DNA of 64,000 nucleotides from Flavobacteriales bacterium (GTDB lineage: Bacteria > Bacteroidota > Bacteroidia > UBA10329), in NCBI GenBank assembly GCA_021739695.1, contig JAIPBM010000005.1, positions 1-64,000 of the forward strand, in the 5' to 3' direction. The notes beneath the pieces were generated by a model. That model was not told where the DNA came from. It ran no database searches and saw only the letters and a list, made by a program, of their open reading frames with translations. This document shows positions 26,390-36,350 of this stretch, one piece after another; position 1 is the first letter of the stretch; each line of letters begins with the position of its first letter. The position numbers were made by a program, and so were the translations under genes.

Positions 26390-26725
26390 CCCATCACATT
26401 AGGAGAGGCATATGCTGCTGTTTTACCACCTCCCAAGGTCTTCGGAAGGGCTTATGCTACGGTTTTGCACCCTCCCAAGGTCTTCGGGAGGGCTTATTCT
26501 ATGGTTTTGCACCCTCCCAAGGTCTTCGGAAGGGCTTATGCTACAGTTTTACTCCTTCCCAAGGTCTTCGGAAGGGCTTATTCTATGGTTTTGCACCCTC
26601 CCAAGGTCTTCGGAAGGGCTTATGCTACAGTTTTACTCCTTCCCAAGGTCTTCGGAAGGGCTTATGCTACAGTTTTACTCCTTCCCAAGGTCTTCGGAAG
26701 GGCTTATTCTATGGTTTTACTCCCT
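26390..26725. repeat. 42-bp tandem repeat array with internal hairpins
   Basis: The phrase CCCAAGGTCTTCGG recurs at 26432, 26474, 26516, 26558, 26600, 26642 and 26684, exactly every 42 bp, preceded by one decayed unit from about 26390. Two variants alternate irregularly: one has GGGCTTATGCTACAG then ACTCCTT, the other GGGCTTATTCTATGG then CACCCT. In each unit C-C-C/T-T-C-C pairs with G-G-A/G-A-G-G around a 10-base loop; in the second copy both arms change together (CCCTCC with GGGAGG), while two copies keep one mismatch. The period is a multiple of three, which keeps two frames open by chance. Confidence 0.85.
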
Positions 26726-26902
26726 CCAGACAGATCAGGAACCATCAAAACCCTTGTTCTGAAGGTAAAACGCCCAGCGACAATCTCGTTTGGGCTGGAT
26801 TGTGCGGGGTCTGATACATCTTTTATGCGAGTGTATCCTTCCAAACAATTATCCACAACGCTCGGCATATATTTACGTTCTGTAATCATCCTAATCCAAC
26901 TG
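26726..26902. other. Leader region of the second subtilisin gene
   Basis: No gene is supported here. The frame stays open from the repeat array into the subtilisin gene, but a clean signal peptide begins at 26903. A weak -7-like box, TATATTTA, lies at about 26868-26875. Confidence 0.4.
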
Positions 26903-29590
26903 ATGAAAAACGTCTTCGCATTCCTTTTTGTCCTGCTTACCGTAACTGGCGCCATTGCGCAAGAAAAACCACAGGTGGTTCCCGGCAACATCATCGTTCA
27001 GGTTCCATCTGCGCGCATAGCCGATGTGATCCAATCAAATCAGTACTTCAATGGGCAAGCCACCCACTTGAAATTGAATCGATTGCTATCGGCACCAATG
27101 GCGGCCTATCTCTTAGAATTTGACCCAAGCATTCATCACCGACAGTTCCTACAGCAGCTTTGGAATCATCCATCGGTTACGCTCATTCAGCTGAACCATT
27201 ACATCCAAGACCGCGCAATTACACCCAACGACCCACAGCTAAACCAGCAATGGTGGCACGTAAACAATGGTGGCGCTGGCGGCACGGCTGATGCGGACAT
27301 CGATTCGGACGAGGCATGGGAAATAACCACAGGTGGCCTAACCGCCACGGGAGATACCATTGTGGTGTGTGTGGTAGATGATGGAGGCGACCTCAACCAT
27401 CCCGACCTGATGGCCAACAATTGGGTCAATTACCACGAGATCCCGAACAACAACATAGATGATGATGGCAACGGATACATTGACGATTACCTAGGCTGGA
27501 ATCCGGTGGATGATGACGATAACGTGGACAATGGAAGCCATGGTGTGAATGTGGCCGGAATGATAGGGGCCGTGGGCAATAACAGCACGGGTGTGGTCGG
27601 GGTGAATTGGAACGTGAAGATCATGAACACCACCTACGGCAACATTGGTGGTGTCAATAATCCGAACGAGGCCAATGTGATAGAGGCCTACTCCTACCCG
27701 CTTGCCATGCGCAGACTTTATGAGCAGACAAATGGTGCCAAAGGTGCCTTTGTGGTGGCCACCAATTCTTCTTGGGGAATAGACAATGCCGACCCCTTGG
27801 ATGCACCCATCTGGTGTGCCTTTTACGACACACTTGGTGTTGCAGGAATTCTAAGTGCAGGCGCCACGGCCAACAATAATGTGAACATTGATAACGTGGG
27901 CGATCTTCCTTCGGCATGCTCTAGCGAATACATGATCTCGGTAACGGCAACCAACAACAATGATGTACGGACCTTTTCGGGCTACGGACAGACCACCGTT
28001 GACCTTGGCGCACCGGGAGAAGATGTGCGCACCACGGCTGCTGGCGGTGGCTACAGCACTACGAGCGGAACTTCCTTTGCCACACCGGCCACTGCGGGCG
28101 CCATTGCTTTGGTCTATTCTGCGCCTTGCGCTTCGTTGGCAGTCATCGCCCATTCCGATCCTGCCTTGGCTGCTCAAATGGTTCGCGATGCGATATTCAA
28201 TGGCATTGACCCTATTCCGAACCTCACAACCGAATGCGTGACCGGGGGCCGATTGAACGTAAAAGGAGCCTTAGACCAGATACTCAATAACTGTTCGAGC
28301 GGAGGATGCATTCCTCCCTTTAGCATCACGGCTTCAGGCATTACGGATGTAGTAGCCACTATGGCGTGGAACAGTTTATCCGAAATCGACACCTTCAACA
28401 TTAGCTACGGCATGGATGGCGGTGCTGCTTTTGCCGTTCCAAACCTAACGGCACATTCCTATGGCTTGAGCGGATTGACAGCATGTACTGATTATTGGTT
28501 CATTGCCCAATCGGTTTGCGATGGCGTTGGTAGCGATTGGTCTGACACGCTCTTCTTCCGAACCGATGGCTGCTGCGAAGCGCCATCTACCATTTCATAC
28601 GGGAATCTCAGTGACATTTCGGTGGGTATTTCATGGCCGCCTGTGTTGGCAGCCGACAGTTATGTGCTGCGCTGGCGCGAAGTTGGCGTCCCAACTTGGA
28701 ATGAGATTACTGGCATCACAACACTGATCTATTGGCTCACGGAGCTGGAAGCCTGCACCGAATACGAAATTCAAGTGGCAACCGTTTGCGATGGTACTGT
28801 CACCGAGTTTGGGCCATTGCTGACTATTAAGAGCACTGGTTGTGGCGCATGCACCGATCAAACATTCTGCGCTTCATCTGGCAATAACGAATTTGAATTC
28901 ATTTCCAACGTAACGGTGGATGTGTTGAACAACAGTTCTGTTGGCGATGCCAGTGGATATGCTGACTTTACAGGAATGTCTGTCGACCTAAGAAGAAATG
29001 GAACCTACGATGTGTCTTTCTCACCAGGCTTCGCCAACCAATCGTATACAGAGCATTTCCGTGTTTGGATTGATCTGAATCAGAATGGTATCTTTTCCAA
29101 CGCAGAATTGCTGTTCGATGATGTTCAGGGAAGCCAGAGCACCGTAACGGGAACGATCACCATTCCAATGAATGCTGACTTGGGTTCTGCCCGTATGCGC
29201 GTTTCCATGGCCTATGGCACTCAATTTTCTGGAGCATATCCGCAAACTTCCTGCGATGAAGGACAGGATGGCGAAGTGGAAGATTACTGCGTGAATATTC
29301 TGGAAGAAGACACCACTGGAATCGGAATTCAAGAAGCGAGCATATTTACCAATATGGATGTTTATCCTGTTCCGGCCACAGACATACTGAACGTTGAACT
29401 GAGAATTCCATTTTCAGGAATCATCACCTTTCAGATAATGGATGCTGCCGGAAGATCGGTGGAAAACATTAGTACCGCTTCAGAACGTACCACGCTCGAC
29501 ATTCATTCGTTGGCAAAAGGTGTTTACGTCCTTCGAGCAATGACCTCAACAAATGAGCTTGTGGGAATTGCCCGCATTGTGAAGGAATAG
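26903..29590 (+). CDS. Secreted S8 subtilisin-like protease with FN3, GEVED and T9SS sorting domains
   Basis: 895 residues from the ATG that opens a signal peptide (MKNVFAFLFVLLTVTGAIAQ); an upstream start at 26381 would read through the tandem repeat. The S8 domain (about 115-460) has D159 (VVDDGGDLNHPD), H213 (GSHGVN) and S391 (GTSFATP). The oxyanion-asparagine position, in SAGATANNN (319-327), appears to hold alanine. Two fibronectin type III domains (about 475-650) follow, then a GEVED domain ending in CDEGQDGEVEDYCV (about 660-810) and a type A C-terminal sorting domain with VYPVPATDILNVEL. It is probably secreted by the type IX system to degrade external protein. A bidirectional terminator separates it from the topoisomerase genes. 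Confidence 0.9.
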   Translation: MKNVFAFLFVLLTVTGAIAQEKPQVVPGNIIVQVPSARIADVIQSNQYFNGQATHLKLNRLLSAPMAAYLLEFDPSIHHRQFLQQLWNHPSVTLIQLNHYIQDRAITPNDPQLNQQWWHVNNGGAGGTADADIDSDEAWEITTGGLTATGDTIVVCVVDDGGDLNHPDLMANNWVNYHEIPNNNIDDDGNGYIDDYLGWNPVDDDDNVDNGSHGVNVAGMIGAVGNNSTGVVGVNWNVKIMNTTYGNIGGVNNPNEANVIEAYSYPLAMRRLYEQTNGAKGAFVVATNSSWGIDNADPLDAPIWCAFYDTLGVAGILSAGATANNNVNIDNVGDLPSACSSEYMISVTATNNNDVRTFSGYGQTTVDLGAPGEDVRTTAAGGGYSTTSGTSFATPATAGAIALVYSAPCASLAVIAHSDPALAAQMVRDAIFNGIDPIPNLTTECVTGGRLNVKGALDQILNNCSSGGCIPPFSITASGITDVVATMAWNSLSEIDTFNISYGMDGGAAFAVPNLTAHSYGLSGLTACTDYWFIAQSVCDGVGSDWSDTLFFRTDGCCEAPSTISYGNLSDISVGISWPPVLAADSYVLRWREVGVPTWNEITGITTLIYWLTELEACTEYEIQVATVCDGTVTEFGPLLTIKSTGCGACTDQTFCASSGNNEFEFISNVTVDVLNNSSVGDASGYADFTGMSVDLRRNGTYDVSFSPGFANQSYTEHFRVWIDLNQNGIFSNAELLFDDVQGSQSTVTGTITIPMNADLGSARMRVSMAYGTQFSGAYPQTSCDEGQDGEVEDYCVNILEEDTTGIGIQEASIFTNMDVYPVPATDILNVELRIPFSGIITFQIMDAAGRSVENISTASERTTLDIHSLAKGVYVLRAMTSTNELVGIARIVKE

Positions 29591-29614
29591 AACCTTACAG
29601 CATGCATCAAATAA

Positions 29615-29650
29615 GAAGGGCGATATCATCAGATATCGCCCTTTTCTTTT
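29615..29650. terminator. Bidirectional terminator between the convergent subtilisin and parC genes
   Basis: Stem GAAGGGCGATATC (29615-29627) and GATATCGCCCTTTTC (29632-29646) around an ATCA loop, with T-rich sequence on the right. It ends 22 bp before the parC stop codon. Confidence 0.9.
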
Positions 29651-29668
29651 ACCATTTTTCACTGTTGC

Positions 29669-32461
29669 CTAAAACAGGCCTAACTGCCCATCCGTCCAAC
29701 CTGCTGAAGGTCCCTTAGGTTTTCCTTTAGGCGGTTCGGGCTCATCATCATCTTGATCGTCTTCATCTTCCTGATCATCATCTTCATCCTCCTCGTCCGA
29801 TTCGTCTTGCTCATCTTCCTCGCCATCATCATCATCCGAATTTCCATCAACGTCCCACTCAACCGTTGTTGCTTCTTCGGAGTCAGCGGCCTCCTCATCT
29901 TCCTTTTCGTCATCGCCATCATCCGCTGTCGGTTCTTTCTCAGAAACGGGCGGTTCGTAGGGAATCGGATCCAATAGGTCGATGGTATTCACCGTTTCCT
30001 TGGTGAGCTGATTTCCTTTGGCCTTCAAGCCTTTGACGGCAATGAATTCCTCCACGTTGATCTCTTCAACCGTAGCTTCTTCCTCGCCCGGTTTCTTGCG
30101 GAAATTGATGCGGATCATCGGTTTCCAATCGGAAGTAACCAGTTCCAATTGATTCTCTTCTCCTTCAGGCAGCATGCTCACTCCTTTAGCTGATTTCTCA
30201 ACCAAGAAACGTTTGATCATATATACCTTCTTAGCCGTATCGAGATAAACCACCGAAAGCGGTTTTTCAGGATTCCACTTTTCAATCAGGATCATGTCAT
30301 CGTCAAACTGCGTGCTGATATCAAAGCCTAAAAGCTTGTAATCGCCACTTTGCATGATGGTCAGGATCTTGTCCTCTGGTGCAAACTCGCCCAGAAGTTC
30401 TCCTCTTCCATCTGCGTTCAATCGCTGAACAGTATCATCGAACCATATCTTTCTGGCACCAAGTGTAGAAAGTCCTTTTTCTTTGAATTCAATCCTGCGC
30501 AGTGGGTTTTTAGAGAAGGTATTTCCCTTTGCTGCGCGACCTTTTATGGCCAATTCAGCAAAATCGAAATCAAACTTCAGTTTCTTCAATTTCGGCTTCG
30601 GACGAACATGGACCATCACAACTTCAGCCTCGCCATTCGGGTTGGCAGTGAACCACTCCACTGTACTTCCCGGTGTTCCGCTCGTTAGGTCATAATCCTT
30701 GTCGCGCGTAACGGCCGTTACCGGAAAACGCTTCGAGAAATAATTCCCTCGCGGACCATCACGATAGACCATATTGTAGATGGTGCGCTTGTCGTTCTTA
30801 CGGAAAACGGCCGCATGGATGATGTCTTTACCAACAAAAACCTTGGTATCCACCTTCACCACTTTCATATTACCGTTAGCGGTAAACACGATGATATCGT
30901 CAATGTCTGAACAGTCGGACACGAACTCATCTTTCTTCAATCCTGTTCCGATAAAACCTTCCTCGCGGTTGATGTAGAGCTTCTCGTTGGCAACCGCAAC
31001 ACGTGCTGCATTGATGTTCTCAAAATGGCGGATCTCCGTTTTACGTTCGCGGCCTTTGCCGTACTTGTCTTTTAGGTTCTTGTAATACCCTATAGCAAAA
31101 TCGACCAAGTGTTCAAGGTCGTGCTTTACGTCTGCGATCTTGCCTTCCAAAGCCGCAATTTGATCATTGGCCTTGTCGCTATCAAACTTGGAAATACGCT
31201 TGATCCGAATCTCGGTCAATCGGACGATATCTTCCTCGGTTACTTCACGGATCAAGTGCTTGGTATGCGGTTTCAGCCCTTTATCAATGGCACTGATCAC
31301 ACCTTCCCACGTTTCTTCTTCTTCAATATCGCGGTAAATACGATTCTCGATGAAGATCTTTTCCAACGAAGCAAAATGCCATTGCTCGTTCAGTTCGTTT
31401 AGCTTGATCTCCAGCTCCCTTCGTAGCAGATCGAGCGTCTGTTGCGTGCATATCTGTAGAATCTCTGAAACCGACATGAACATCGGTTTCTCATTCACGA
31501 TCACGCAAGCATTCGGAGAAATACTTGATTCACAATCTGTAAAACTGTAAAGCGCATCGATGGTCTTATCTGGCGAAATCCCAGCTGCTAGGTGGATAAG
31601 GATTTCCACGTCCTGAGCCGTGTTGTCCTCCACCTTTTTGATCTTGATCTTACCTTTTTCGTTCGCCTTTAGAATGCTATCGATAAGGTTGGAAGTGTTG
31701 GTTCCAAAAGGAATCTCGGTTATCACCAATGTCTTGGTGTCAATCTTCCCGATCTTGGCCCGAACACGCACTTTTCCGCCACGCTGACCATCGTTGTAAT
31801 TGCTTACATCGATCATTCCGCCCGTCAGGAAATCTGGCAAAACTGTCGCTTTCTTTCCTTTCAGTATCTGAATAGAAGCATCTATCAGTTCGTTGAAATT
31901 GTGCGGGAGGATTTTGGTCGAAAGTCCAACCGCAATACCCTCTACACCTTGAGTAAGCAACAACGGAAACTTGACCGGAAGCGTGACCGGCTCCTTGTTC
32001 CTTCCATCATAACTGGTTTTCCAGTTGGTGGTTTTCGGATTGAAAACAACTTCCAATGCAAACTTAGAAAGGCGCGCTTCAATGTATCGACCTGCTGCAG
32101 CGCGGTCGCCAGTGAGCGTATTTCCCCAGTTTCCCTGTGTGTCTATCAGCAATTCTTTCTGCCCAAGACCAACAATGGCATCACCAATGGCCATGTCGCC
32201 ATGCGGGTGATACTTCATGCAGTGCCCGATGATGTTCGCCACCTTATTATAACGACCATCCTCCAACTCAAACATGGAGTGCATGATACGCGTCTGAACG
32301 GGCTTCAGACCATCTTCTATATTTGGAACAGCACGTTCGAGAATAACGTAGCTGGCATAGTCCAAGAACCAATCTTGGTACATACCACTAACGGCAATGG
32401 CATTCTCTACTTCGCCTGTTCCGTCTTCTTGCTTCTCTTCGTTTTCGTTTTCTTCAGACAT
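29669..32461 (-). CDS. parC: DNA topoisomerase IV subunit A
   Basis: 930-residue DNA-cleaving subunit of a type IIA topoisomerase that separates linked daughter chromosomes. Winged-helix breakage domain near 35-170 with the active tyrosine Y126 (AAAGRYIEARLS). The quinolone-contact segment is KYHPHGDMAIGDA (83-95): methionine 90 stands where gyrase has the drug-binding serine. A beta-pinwheel C-terminal region follows, and the last 95 residues are a highly acidic tail rich in D and E, ending GKPKGPSAGWTDGQLGLF. Length exceeds most ParC by this tail. It lies 22 bp downstream of parE, which identifies it as topo IV rather than gyrase. Confidence 0.92.
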   Translation of the reverse strand: MSEENENEEKQEDGTGEVENAIAVSGMYQDWFLDYASYVILERAVPNIEDGLKPVQTRIMHSMFELEDGRYNKVANIIGHCMKYHPHGDMAIGDAIVGLGQKELLIDTQGNWGNTLTGDRAAAGRYIEARLSKFALEVVFNPKTTNWKTSYDGRNKEPVTLPVKFPLLLTQGVEGIAVGLSTKILPHNFNELIDASIQILKGKKATVLPDFLTGGMIDVSNYNDGQRGGKVRVRAKIGKIDTKTLVITEIPFGTNTSNLIDSILKANEKGKIKIKKVEDNTAQDVEILIHLAAGISPDKTIDALYSFTDCESSISPNACVIVNEKPMFMSVSEILQICTQQTLDLLRRELEIKLNELNEQWHFASLEKIFIENRIYRDIEEEETWEGVISAIDKGLKPHTKHLIREVTEEDIVRLTEIRIKRISKFDSDKANDQIAALEGKIADVKHDLEHLVDFAIGYYKNLKDKYGKGRERKTEIRHFENINAARVAVANEKLYINREEGFIGTGLKKDEFVSDCSDIDDIIVFTANGNMKVVKVDTKVFVGKDIIHAAVFRKNDKRTIYNMVYRDGPRGNYFSKRFPVTAVTRDKDYDLTSGTPGSTVEWFTANPNGEAEVVMVHVRPKPKLKKLKFDFDFAELAIKGRAAKGNTFSKNPLRRIEFKEKGLSTLGARKIWFDDTVQRLNADGRGELLGEFAPEDKILTIMQSGDYKLLGFDISTQFDDDMILIEKWNPEKPLSVVYLDTAKKVYMIKRFLVEKSAKGVSMLPEGEENQLELVTSDWKPMIRINFRKKPGEEEATVEEINVEEFIAVKGLKAKGNQLTKETVNTIDLLDPIPYEPPVSEKEPTADDGDDEKEDEEAADSEEATTVEWDVDGNSDDDDGEEDEQDESDEEDEDDDQEDEDDQDDDEPEPPKGKPKGPSAGWTDGQLGLF

Positions 32462-32483
32462 TTTTCAACTCGTCTCCAACCTT

Positions 32484-34340
32484 TTACCCTTCAATCTCTT
32501 CTTCTACCAGATCCTTTTCAATGCGTAGCCTATCAATGATGAAATCCTGTCGGTCTGGTGTGTTCTTGCCCATGTAGAATTCCAACATCTGGCTCAAATG
32601 ATCTTCCTTTCTGATCTCCACAGGATCCAATCGCATGTCTGCTCCAATGAAGTTCTTGAACTCATCTGGCGAAATCTCTCCCAATCCTTTGAATCGGGTT
32701 ATTTCTGGATTGCGCCCCAAATTGGCGATGGCATCTCTACGCTCATCTTCGCTATAGCAATAGCGCGTTTCTTTCTTGTTCCGCACGCGGAAAAGTGGTG
32801 TTTGCAGAATATAAACGTGGCCGTTTTTGATCAGATCGGGAAAGAACTGAAGTAGGAAAGTCAACAACAACAATCGGATGTGCATTCCATCCACATCGGC
32901 ATCGGTAGCGATCACGATGCGATTGTAGCGCAAACCTTCCAAACCGTCTTCAATATTCAACGCGGCCTGTAAGAGATTGAACTCTTCATTCTCGTAAACC
33001 ACTTTCCTCGTCAGTCCGTAGCTGTTAAGCGGTTTTCCACGCAAACTGAATACGGCCTGTGTGTTCGGGTCACGGCTTTTGGTGATGGAACCTGATGCAG
33101 AATCTCCCTCGGTGATGAAGATCGTTGTCTCATCAGCGCGTTCCTTATGGTCATCAAAATGCACGCGACAATCGCGCAGTTTCTTGTTATGGAGACTCGC
33201 TTTCTTGGCTCTATCCCGTGCCAATTTCTTAATGCCCGAAAGCTCTTTCCTCTCCCGCTCTGCCTGTTGAATTCGTCTCAACAGCAGATCAGCCACATCC
33301 GAATTCTTATGAAGGAAATTGTCGAGTTCGGTCTTGAGGAAATCACCCACAAATGCTTTCATTGATGGGCCATCTTCAGCTACGTTCTGAGACCCAAGCT
33401 TGGTCTTGGTCTGACTTTCAAAGACAGGCTCCATCACTTTGACCGAAATGGCCGAAATGATTCCACTTCTCACATCGCTCGCGTCAAACTCCTTTTTGAA
33501 GTGATTTCGGATAGTGGTCACGACCGCCTCACGGAATGCACCCTGATGCGTTCCGCCCATTGTCGTATGCTGTCCGTTTACGAACGAATAATATTCCTCA
33601 CGAGAAGAATTTCCGTGCGTTATGGCAACTTCAATATCATCCCCTTTCAGGTGAATGATCGGGTAGCGGATATCATCATCGATCTTTGCCTCCAGCAAAT
33701 CCCTCAGACCATTTTCTGAGATCATTTTCTCCCCGTTGTAGAGAATTGTCAACCCCGGATTGAGGTAACAATAGTTCCACAACATCTTCTTCACATGCTC
33801 ATCTCGGAATTTATATCCCTTGAAAAGCGTTTCGTCTGGTTCGAAATAAGTGAGCGTTCCCTTACGCTGCGTGCTTGGTTCAATCGGAGCATCGTTGGTG
33901 ATGATTCCCTTTTGGAATTCTGCCAACTTGGTCTGTTCATCGCGATAACATTGGATGGTGAAAACGGAAGACATGGCATTCACCGCCTTGGTACCAACTC
34001 CGTTCAGACCAACAGATTTCTTGAACGCCACAGAATCGTACTTCGCTCCTGTGTTGATCTTGCTCACACAATCCACCACTTTGGTCAATGGAATTCCCCT
34101 ACCGTAATCACGAACACGCACCGAACGTTCCTTCACCGTCACTTCAATGGTGCGGCCATTTCCCATCACAAACTCATCGATGGAGTTATCAATCACCTCC
34201 TTTATCAGGATGTAAACTCCGTCATCATACTGCGTACCATCACCCAATTTTCCAATGTACATACCCGGCCTAAGCCGAATGTGTTCATGCCATTCGAGCG
34301 ATCGTATCTGTTCTGCGTTATACTGGGTTTCCTGTGCCAT
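32484..34340 (-). CDS. parE: DNA topoisomerase IV subunit B
   Basis: 618-residue ATPase subunit. The GHKL ATPase domain has [17 protein letters not shown] and [12 protein letters not shown]; the transducer domain follows, and the Toprim domain carries EGDSASGS and DADVDGMHI for Mg2+-dependent DNA cleavage. Residues start at [11 protein letters not shown]; an in-frame ATG at 34385 is rejected because a -7-like promoter box (TATATTTA, minus strand, 34374-34381) lies between. It forms a heterotetramer with the product of the next gene. Confidence 0.93.
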   Translation of the reverse strand: MAQETQYNAEQIRSLEWHEHIRLRPGMYIGKLGDGTQYDDGVYILIKEVIDNSIDEFVMGNGRTIEVTVKERSVRVRDYGRGIPLTKVVDCVSKINTGAKYDSVAFKKSVGLNGVGTKAVNAMSSVFTIQCYRDEQTKLAEFQKGIITNDAPIEPSTQRKGTLTYFEPDETLFKGYKFRDEHVKKMLWNYCYLNPGLTILYNGEKMISENGLRDLLEAKIDDDIRYPIIHLKGDDIEVAITHGNSSREEYYSFVNGQHTTMGGTHQGAFREAVVTTIRNHFKKEFDASDVRSGIISAISVKVMEPVFESQTKTKLGSQNVAEDGPSMKAFVGDFLKTELDNFLHKNSDVADLLLRRIQQAERERKELSGIKKLARDRAKKASLHNKKLRDCRVHFDDHKERADETTIFITEGDSASGSITKSRDPNTQAVFSLRGKPLNSYGLTRKVVYENEEFNLLQAALNIEDGLEGLRYNRIVIATDADVDGMHIRLLLLTFLLQFFPDLIKNGHVYILQTPLFRVRNKKETRYCYSEDERRDAIANLGRNPEITRFKGLGEISPDEFKNFIGADMRLDPVEIRKEDHLSQMLEFYMGKNTPDRQDFIIDRLRIEKDLVEEEIEG

Positions 34341-34373
34341 TTCCTTCAGCCGTCCGTCCGTTCTTGAGGTCAC

Positions 34374-34381
34374 TAAATATA
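34374..34381 (-). promoter_or_regulatory. -7-like box upstream of parE
   Basis: TATATTTA on the minus strand matches TAnnTTTG in seven of eight positions, 34 bp before the parE start. It supports the shorter start codon. Confidence 0.4.
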
Positions 34382-34527
34382 ACATTAGCCTGAAGCGAAG
34401 CTGAACTTAAATCACTTCGGTTTTCAACAGGGATTTGAACAGATTGAACACAACCTAAATGGCGATGATCATTTCCAAAAAACAAGCGTTTTTTTTCGAC
34501 CTTAAGCAACAACTACAACGTTGACGT

Positions 34528-36258
34528 TTAAAGCCCAGTAGGCGCAGATTTCCTTTCTAAAAGGTAGAGGTTCGCGAAGTTCGGGTCATTCAACCGTTTT
34601 AAATCATACCGGTCTTTAAAGAACATCTCGATTGCTTTTTCTGCCTTATTCGGAAAACCAGTGAACAGATAGATGTTTTTGCCTGGCTCAATCTGCTCCA
34701 CAATATTCACCAACAGCAAGTAATTGTTGTACGCCTTATTGTTCTCGCCAAGATTGGCAGGAATCTGTTGGAACAAAACTTTTTCGCCCTTTCCATTCGA
34801 ACGTTGATACATGCCAAGGTGCGAAAACGTTCGGCCTTGCATTTCCACTTTCTGCTGTCTTATCTTGATCATCGCGTAGCTGTTGATGTCGTTTTTCTCT
34901 AAGTAATAGAGATAGCTCACACGATCCAATTCATCCACCAGAATGACTGCCGCGTTGGTGTCTTGCAGCGCCAAAAACTCGTTCACGGAATTGTTAGGCT
35001 GAAAATTATCAGCCAAGAAAAACGCGTGATACATATTCTGCTCACGTTTATTCCGTTCAAGATTCTTGTCGAGATGATCGTTTATCTCCAAATTCTGCCA
35101 CACAGAATTTCCAAGACAGAACATGGCCAACACGGCCACAACGGTTCGTTTAACCGTTTCATTGAATTTCAATCCATCAATAAATAATGCGGTGATGGCA
35201 GCCAATAAAATCGCGAAAACGGGTGCGAGATGAACAAATGTCCGTTCAAACGGAACTTTATTGTGCATCAAGAGGAACACGAACGGAAGCACAAAAATCA
35301 CCAGAAGGTAAACCAGATGCTTTCGATTGAAATCGAGCTCTTTTTTGGTTAGCCAGAAAAACAATCCGCCCAAAACAGGAAGCATCAGCAACCATCGAAA
35401 GCTGAAAAATGCCTTCATCACCGAAGGGAAAACGGTGGTTAATACAAACGCTCTATCCTGTGGAGTTACAGACACAAAACGATTGTCGAGCAATTGCTCC
35501 ATAACTGGTTGATACGCCACAAAAGTTATTCCTGCGCCAACTCCTACAGCGCCCAAAATCCACAGATGAGGAAAGCTGAAAAACGAAACACCGTTTCCCT
35601 TTTTCTTCTTCCCTTTTTTATCTTCAACTGGTTTGTTCTGAGCACGAAATTGAACCAGCCAATCTATCCCAATTACTGCGCACAAACCGAACAGAAAATA
35701 GACGTTACTCGGAATGGTGTACAAGAGGAAAAATGAGGTCAATCCGATTATGACCAAATGCGGCCACTTGCGACTGTCCAAGTAGCTCCAACCGTGATAA
35801 AGGATCATGCTCACGAAAAGCATGCTCATGTTGTAGCCACGCAATTGCAGCGAGAAATTCAAGAATGGAATGGAACTCGCAAGAAAAATGACCGCTAGAC
35901 TTGCGTATCGCTCACTGAAAAATCGTTTTACAGTAAGAAACGCGTAGATGCAGGTTCCAATCGCCAACAGCCCTTGCGCCAAGCGCAACTTCCAAAGGTT
36001 GTCGAGCATCTCGTAAAAATCCCGAACACCGATCAGCCTACTCACTACATTATCAAACAGGTTGAAGAAGATGTGATTGCCTGGTTCTGGATAGGAAGTT
36101 CGCGTGGTTTCGAAACTGACCAACGCGTAATCTTTCAGCGAAATAAGTTCATCCCACCACGCATCTTGATGCACGTGATGCCACATCCAAAGCAAGAGCG
36201 GAGTGATGCCTACAAAGAAAAAAACGTAGTTGAATGTGTCGGATTTCTTGCTTTCCAT
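34528..36258 (-). CDS. Polytopic membrane protein, GT-C glycosyltransferase-like
   Basis: 576 residues with about ten transmembrane segments in the first 370, then a soluble C-terminal domain (about 375-576). An acidic pair D36-E37 (QDAWWDEL) in the first external loop and the later FSLQLRGYNMSMLFVSM segment resemble the catalytic loop and following helix of GT-C enzymes of the GT39/PMT kind, which move a sugar from a lipid carrier to a target in the periplasm. A basic patch, KGKKKKGN, lies in a central cytosolic loop. There is no close operon partner. Similarity is at motif level only. Confidence 0.65.
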   Translation of the reverse strand: MESKKSDTFNYVFFFVGITPLLLWMWHHVHQDAWWDELISLKDYALVSFETTRTSYPEPGNHIFFNLFDNVVSRLIGVRDFYEMLDNLWKLRLAQGLLAIGTCIYAFLTVKRFFSERYASLAVIFLASSIPFLNFSLQLRGYNMSMLFVSMILYHGWSYLDSRKWPHLVIIGLTSFFLLYTIPSNVYFLFGLCAVIGIDWLVQFRAQNKPVEDKKGKKKKGNGVSFFSFPHLWILGAVGVGAGITFVAYQPVMEQLLDNRFVSVTPQDRAFVLTTVFPSVMKAFFSFRWLLMLPVLGGLFFWLTKKELDFNRKHLVYLLVIFVLPFVFLLMHNKVPFERTFVHLAPVFAILLAAITALFIDGLKFNETVKRTVVAVLAMFCLGNSVWQNLEINDHLDKNLERNKREQNMYHAFFLADNFQPNNSVNEFLALQDTNAAVILVDELDRVSYLYYLEKNDINSYAMIKIRQQKVEMQGRTFSHLGMYQRSNGKGEKVLFQQIPANLGENNKAYNNYLLLVNIVEQIEPGKNIYLFTGFPNKAEKAIEMFFKDRYDLKRLNDPNFANLYLLERKSAPTGL

Positions 36259-36321
36259 GAGTTCGATGAGGCGCTAAATTAATGAAGCCGAATTAGCTCT
36301 GAAATGAAATAAGCATTCCAT

Positions 36322-36329
36322 TACCTTTG
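36322..36329 (+). promoter_or_regulatory. -7 box of the ychF promoter
   Basis: TACCTTTG is a perfect match to TAnnTTTG, 22 bp before the ychF ATG. The -33 region has no clear TTG. The box also overlaps a potential TTG start at 36327, which makes that start unlikely. Confidence 0.55.
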
Positions 36330-36350
36330 CCGCCTCAAAAAAATCGAGCT

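Noticed and set aside
26390-26725. CRISPR array
   Set aside because: Repeats are contiguous with no unique spacers, and no cas gene is nearby.
26412-26762. Separate small repeat protein in the second open frame of the array
   Set aside because: Same repeat artefact; no start context, no family, and it runs out at the end of the array.
26381-26902. N-terminal extension of 174 residues of the second subtilisin through the tandem repeat
   Set aside because: A normal signal peptide starts at 26903; the repeat stays open in two frames because its period is a multiple of three, so the open frame is no evidence for coding.
31901-32539. 212-residue frame antisense to parC and the end of parE
   Set aside because: Overlaps strongly conserved topoisomerase domains; no recognisable content.
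34341-34385. Longer start for parE
   Set aside because: A -7-like promoter box lies within it, and the added residues are not family-like.
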